Shown: positions 6,052-7,730 of the stretch, one piece after another | How the letters are laid out: each line of letters opens with the position of its first letter | Numbering within the stretch: the stretch's first letter is position 1 | Source: an uncultured Clostridia bacterium | Lineage (GTDB): Bacteria > Bacillota > Clostridia > Christensenellales > Borkfalkiaceae | DNA: 7,730 nt | Direction: 5' to 3' | Assembly: GCA_947632165.1 (NCBI GenBank) | Contig: CANROI010000063.1 | Location: forward strand, 1 to 7,730 | Position numbers and translations under genes: made by a program | Notes under the pieces: generated by a model | What the model saw: the letters and a program-made list of their open reading frames with translations, nothing else | What the model was told of the DNA's origin: nothing | Databases searched by the model: none

Positions 6052-7035
6052 TCAACCGAAAAATATTTTTGCAATTGCGGCATACAGGGCGTTCTTTTTC
6101 GCATACAGGCCGCTCTTCATGCCGCTCGAGAGCCGGTAGAGCGCGAGATAGTGTTCCTCCACCCGCGCCTTGCCGAGGCGGCGGATGAGCTCGCGGTTCT
6201 TCTGCACGGCGAAGGGCTTGATCCCGAGGAGCTTCCCGATCTCCACGTCCGTGCCCCCGAGATTCGCGATCTCCGTGAGCGTTTTGAAATGGGACAGGAG
6301 CGCCGCGAGCGCCGCGGTCTCGTCGTAGCCCTTGTTCATGAGGTCGTTGAGGATCTCGGAAAAGGCGCCGAAGTTCCCCCTTGACGCCGCCTGTGTGAGC
6401 TCGTATATCTTATATTCCGCATCCTTCGCAATGTGTTCCTCCACGACTTCGCGGGTGACCCGCCCGCCCTCGCCGAGGAGCAGTTTGAGCTTCTCCGTCT
6501 CCATCTTCATGCGCGCGGTGTCCTGCGCGCAATAGCGCACCATGAGTTCCGCCGCGTCCGCGTCCGCGTTGAGCCCCTCCCGCCGCATGAGCGTGAAGAG
6601 CCAGCGGGAGAGTGCCTCCTCGTCCGAACGGGCGCAGTCCACATAGACGATCCCCGCCTTCTTTTTGAGGTCGGCGCAGTTCGCCTTCTTTCCGCCGTTG
6701 ACGATCGCGAGCACCGTGGTGGGGCAAGGCTTTTCGACATAGCGCTTGAGGCTGTTCTCCCATTCCCGCTCGGTCGGATAATAGTCGAAGAGAGCCACGA
6801 ACCGCCGCTCGTCGAGGAAGGGCAGCGCATAGAGCGACGAGAGGAAGGAGGCGAGCGCCTCGCCTTTGAGCGTCTCCCCCTCCACGCGCGCCGCATTCAG
6901 CATGGGCTGCGCCAAATTGCACGCCGCGCGGATGCTCTTGACCGCGTGGTCGCGGAAATAGCTCTCCTCCCCCTCTATGAGATAGACGGGTTGCAGCCCC
7001 TGTTCCAGATTTTTGGATAGCTGTACGAATTTCAT
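6052..7035 (-). CDS. holA: DNA polymerase III subunit delta (clamp loader)
   Basis: Delta subunit of the clamp-loader complex, which opens the beta sliding clamp and loads it on primed DNA. The 327-residue length fits the family (about 340). The N-terminal segment LSKNLEQGLQPVYLIEGEES (6-25) is the typical delta opening. LPFLDERRFVALFDY (71-85), the KKANCADLKKKAG region (116-128) and the C-terminal helical collar (about 205-327, including KGYDETAALAALLSHFKTL) also fit. The ATG at 7035 is preferred because homologues start at this point; AAAGG and AGGGGG lie 10 and 3 nt upstream. A TTG at 7062 would add nine basic residues and overlap the ComEC-like stop by TTGA, so coupling from that start is possible but less likely. 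The position after a comEC-like gene is the common Firmicutes arrangement. It ends 124 bp before cdaA without a clear terminator, so some read-through into the cdaA operon is possible. Confidence 0.93.
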   Translation of the reverse strand: MKFVQLSKNLEQGLQPVYLIEGEESYFRDHAVKSIRAACNLAQPMLNAARVEGETLKGEALASFLSSLYALPFLDERRFVALFDYYPTEREWENSLKRYVEKPCPTTVLAIVNGGKKANCADLKKKAGIVYVDCARSDEEALSRWLFTLMRREGLNADADAAELMVRYCAQDTARMKMETEKLKLLLGEGGRVTREVVEEHIAKDAEYKIYELTQAASRGNFGAFSEILNDLMNKGYDETAALAALLSHFKTLTEIANLGGTDVEIGKLLGIKPFAVQKNRELIRRLGKARVEEHYLALYRLSSGMKSGLYAKKNALYAAIAKIFFG

Positions 7036-7058
7036 ACGCCCCCTGCCTTTGCGGGCGG

Positions 7059-7730
7059 TCAACCCGCATATATTATACCCGAATTGAGGAAATATTTCAA
7101 GCCCGTTTTGACGCCGTCCACAAACAAATCGGCGCCGAGCGCGGGATTTCCGCCGAAATCGAACTCCACGACGAGCCCCTCCGCAAGCAGCGTGAGCTTT
7201 TCGCGGCTCTCATAGCGGAAGGAGAGCCCGCCCACCGAGAACGTATCGCCGAACAGGATGGGCGTTACGGAAAGCCCCGTTTCCACCTCGTCTTTGAGGC
7301 GGATCTCATCCGCGCCGAGAAATGCCGCCGTGTTGGCGCCCGCGACCTCGTCCTCCGTGAGCACCACGACCGTGAGCGAGGAATAACTTTGGCGGAGCAG
7401 CAGTTCTTCGCACCGGCCGAGGGAGATCTCGCCGCCGATCACGAGCACGCAGGCCTGCGGCGAGCGCACGAATGCGGCGTTTCCCTCCGAGCCGTCCGGG
7501 ACCTCGACCGTGCAGCCGGCAAACACGACGTTTTCGAGCACGACCGCGGCGGTGAAGAGGACCGCAAGCGCCGAAGCCGCGGCGGCGCGCTCCCTCCGCG
7601 ACAGACGGAGGCGCTCCGACAGGGCGACGCATCCGATGAGCCAGACCGTTCCGCCCACGCCGAGCGAAAAGCCCGCGAGCACAAAGGAGACGTCCGCCAC
7701 GGACAAAACATAGAGCAGCAGGGACAAAAG
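7059..7730 (-). CDS. ComEC/Rec2-like competence membrane protein, C-terminal fragment
   Basis: The window edge cuts the N-terminal part; 223 residues remain and the frame is open at 7730. Hydrophobic spans (about residues 4-36 and 50-70) fit the end of the ComEC membrane channel that takes single-stranded DNA across the membrane. The tail (about 72-223) fits the metallo-beta-lactamase-like domain in outline: TVEVPDGSEGNAAFVRSP and CVLVIGGE match the opening strands, and LTVVVLTEDEVAGANTAAF falls where the metal-binding HxHxDH segment should be. Those ligands are missing, so this domain is probably not a nuclease. The gene sits directly upstream of holA, the usual comEC neighbour, which is the main support for the name. 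The stop is TGA at 7059-7061 and the holA promoter lies in its last codons. It could be another membrane protein with a degenerate tail. Confidence 0.62.
   Translation of the reverse strand, partial: LLSLLLYVLSVADVSFVLAGFSLGVGGTVWLIGCVALSERLRLSRRERAAAASALAVLFTAAVVLENVVFAGCTVEVPDGSEGNAAFVRSPQACVLVIGGEISLGRCEELLLRQSYSSLTVVVLTEDEVAGANTAAFLGADEIRLKDEVETGLSVTPILFGDTFSVGGLSFRYESREKLTLLAEGLVVEFDFGGNPALGADLFVDGVKTGLKYFLNSGIIYAG
7072..7100 (-). promoter_or_regulatory. Promoter for holA inside the 3' end of the ComEC-like gene
   Basis: On the minus strand TTGAAA (-35, 7095-7100) and TATAAT (-10, 7072-7077) are separated by exactly 17 nt. Transcription should start near 7065, about 30 nt before the holA ATG at 7035. 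The boxes are read as codons for the C-terminal residues of the upstream protein (the -10 lies in GII), so the match could be fortuitous, but both boxes and the spacing are close to consensus. Confidence 0.72.

Overview
All supported genes in this window lie on the minus strand, so the biology reads from right to left. The DNA is GC-rich. Gene content (a cdaA-type diadenylate cyclase, a comEC-holA pair, an Ig-like/esterase lipoprotein with CxxC repeats) and strong AGGAGG-type ribosome binding sites suggest a member of the Clostridia (Firmicutes/Bacillota), possibly an uncultivated gut lineage. The taxonomic guess is an inference; there is no rRNA here.

Right end (7730 to 6052): the C-terminal part of a ComEC-like membrane protein, cut by the window edge, then holA, the delta subunit of the DNA polymerase III clamp loader. 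holA has its own consensus-like promoter embedded in the last codons of the ComEC-like gene. The metallo-beta-lactamase-like tail of the ComEC-like protein appears to have lost its metal-ligand motif.

Middle (6051 to 2509): a 124-bp gap with a very good sigma-A-type promoter starts a tightly packed four-gene operon: cdaA (c-di-AMP synthase), a 39-codon single-span membrane microprotein, a DUF1015-family protein and an aspartate kinase (lysC-type). The first two junctions are ATGA overlaps and the third is an 8-nt ATGATTAA overlap, so translation is probably coupled throughout. The microprotein sits where cdaR/ybbR normally sits and looks like the N-terminal membrane anchor of CdaR with no YbbR domains. 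It is the most interesting item in the window. The operon ends in two successive intrinsic terminators with near-identical T-tracts.

Left end (2383 to 1): after the terminators a separate promoter drives a secreted lipoprotein of at least 773 residues. Its order is lipobox, two CxxC/His repeats, Ig-like domain, alpha/beta-hydrolase esterase with a plausible Ser-Asp-His triad, Pro-rich linker and a CBM6/35-like carbohydrate-binding module. The window edge cuts it before its stop. It is probably a cell-surface carbohydrate esterase.

No tRNA, rRNA, CRISPR array, insertion sequence or known riboswitch was seen. The long plus-strand open frames opposite these genes are judged to be antisense shadows.
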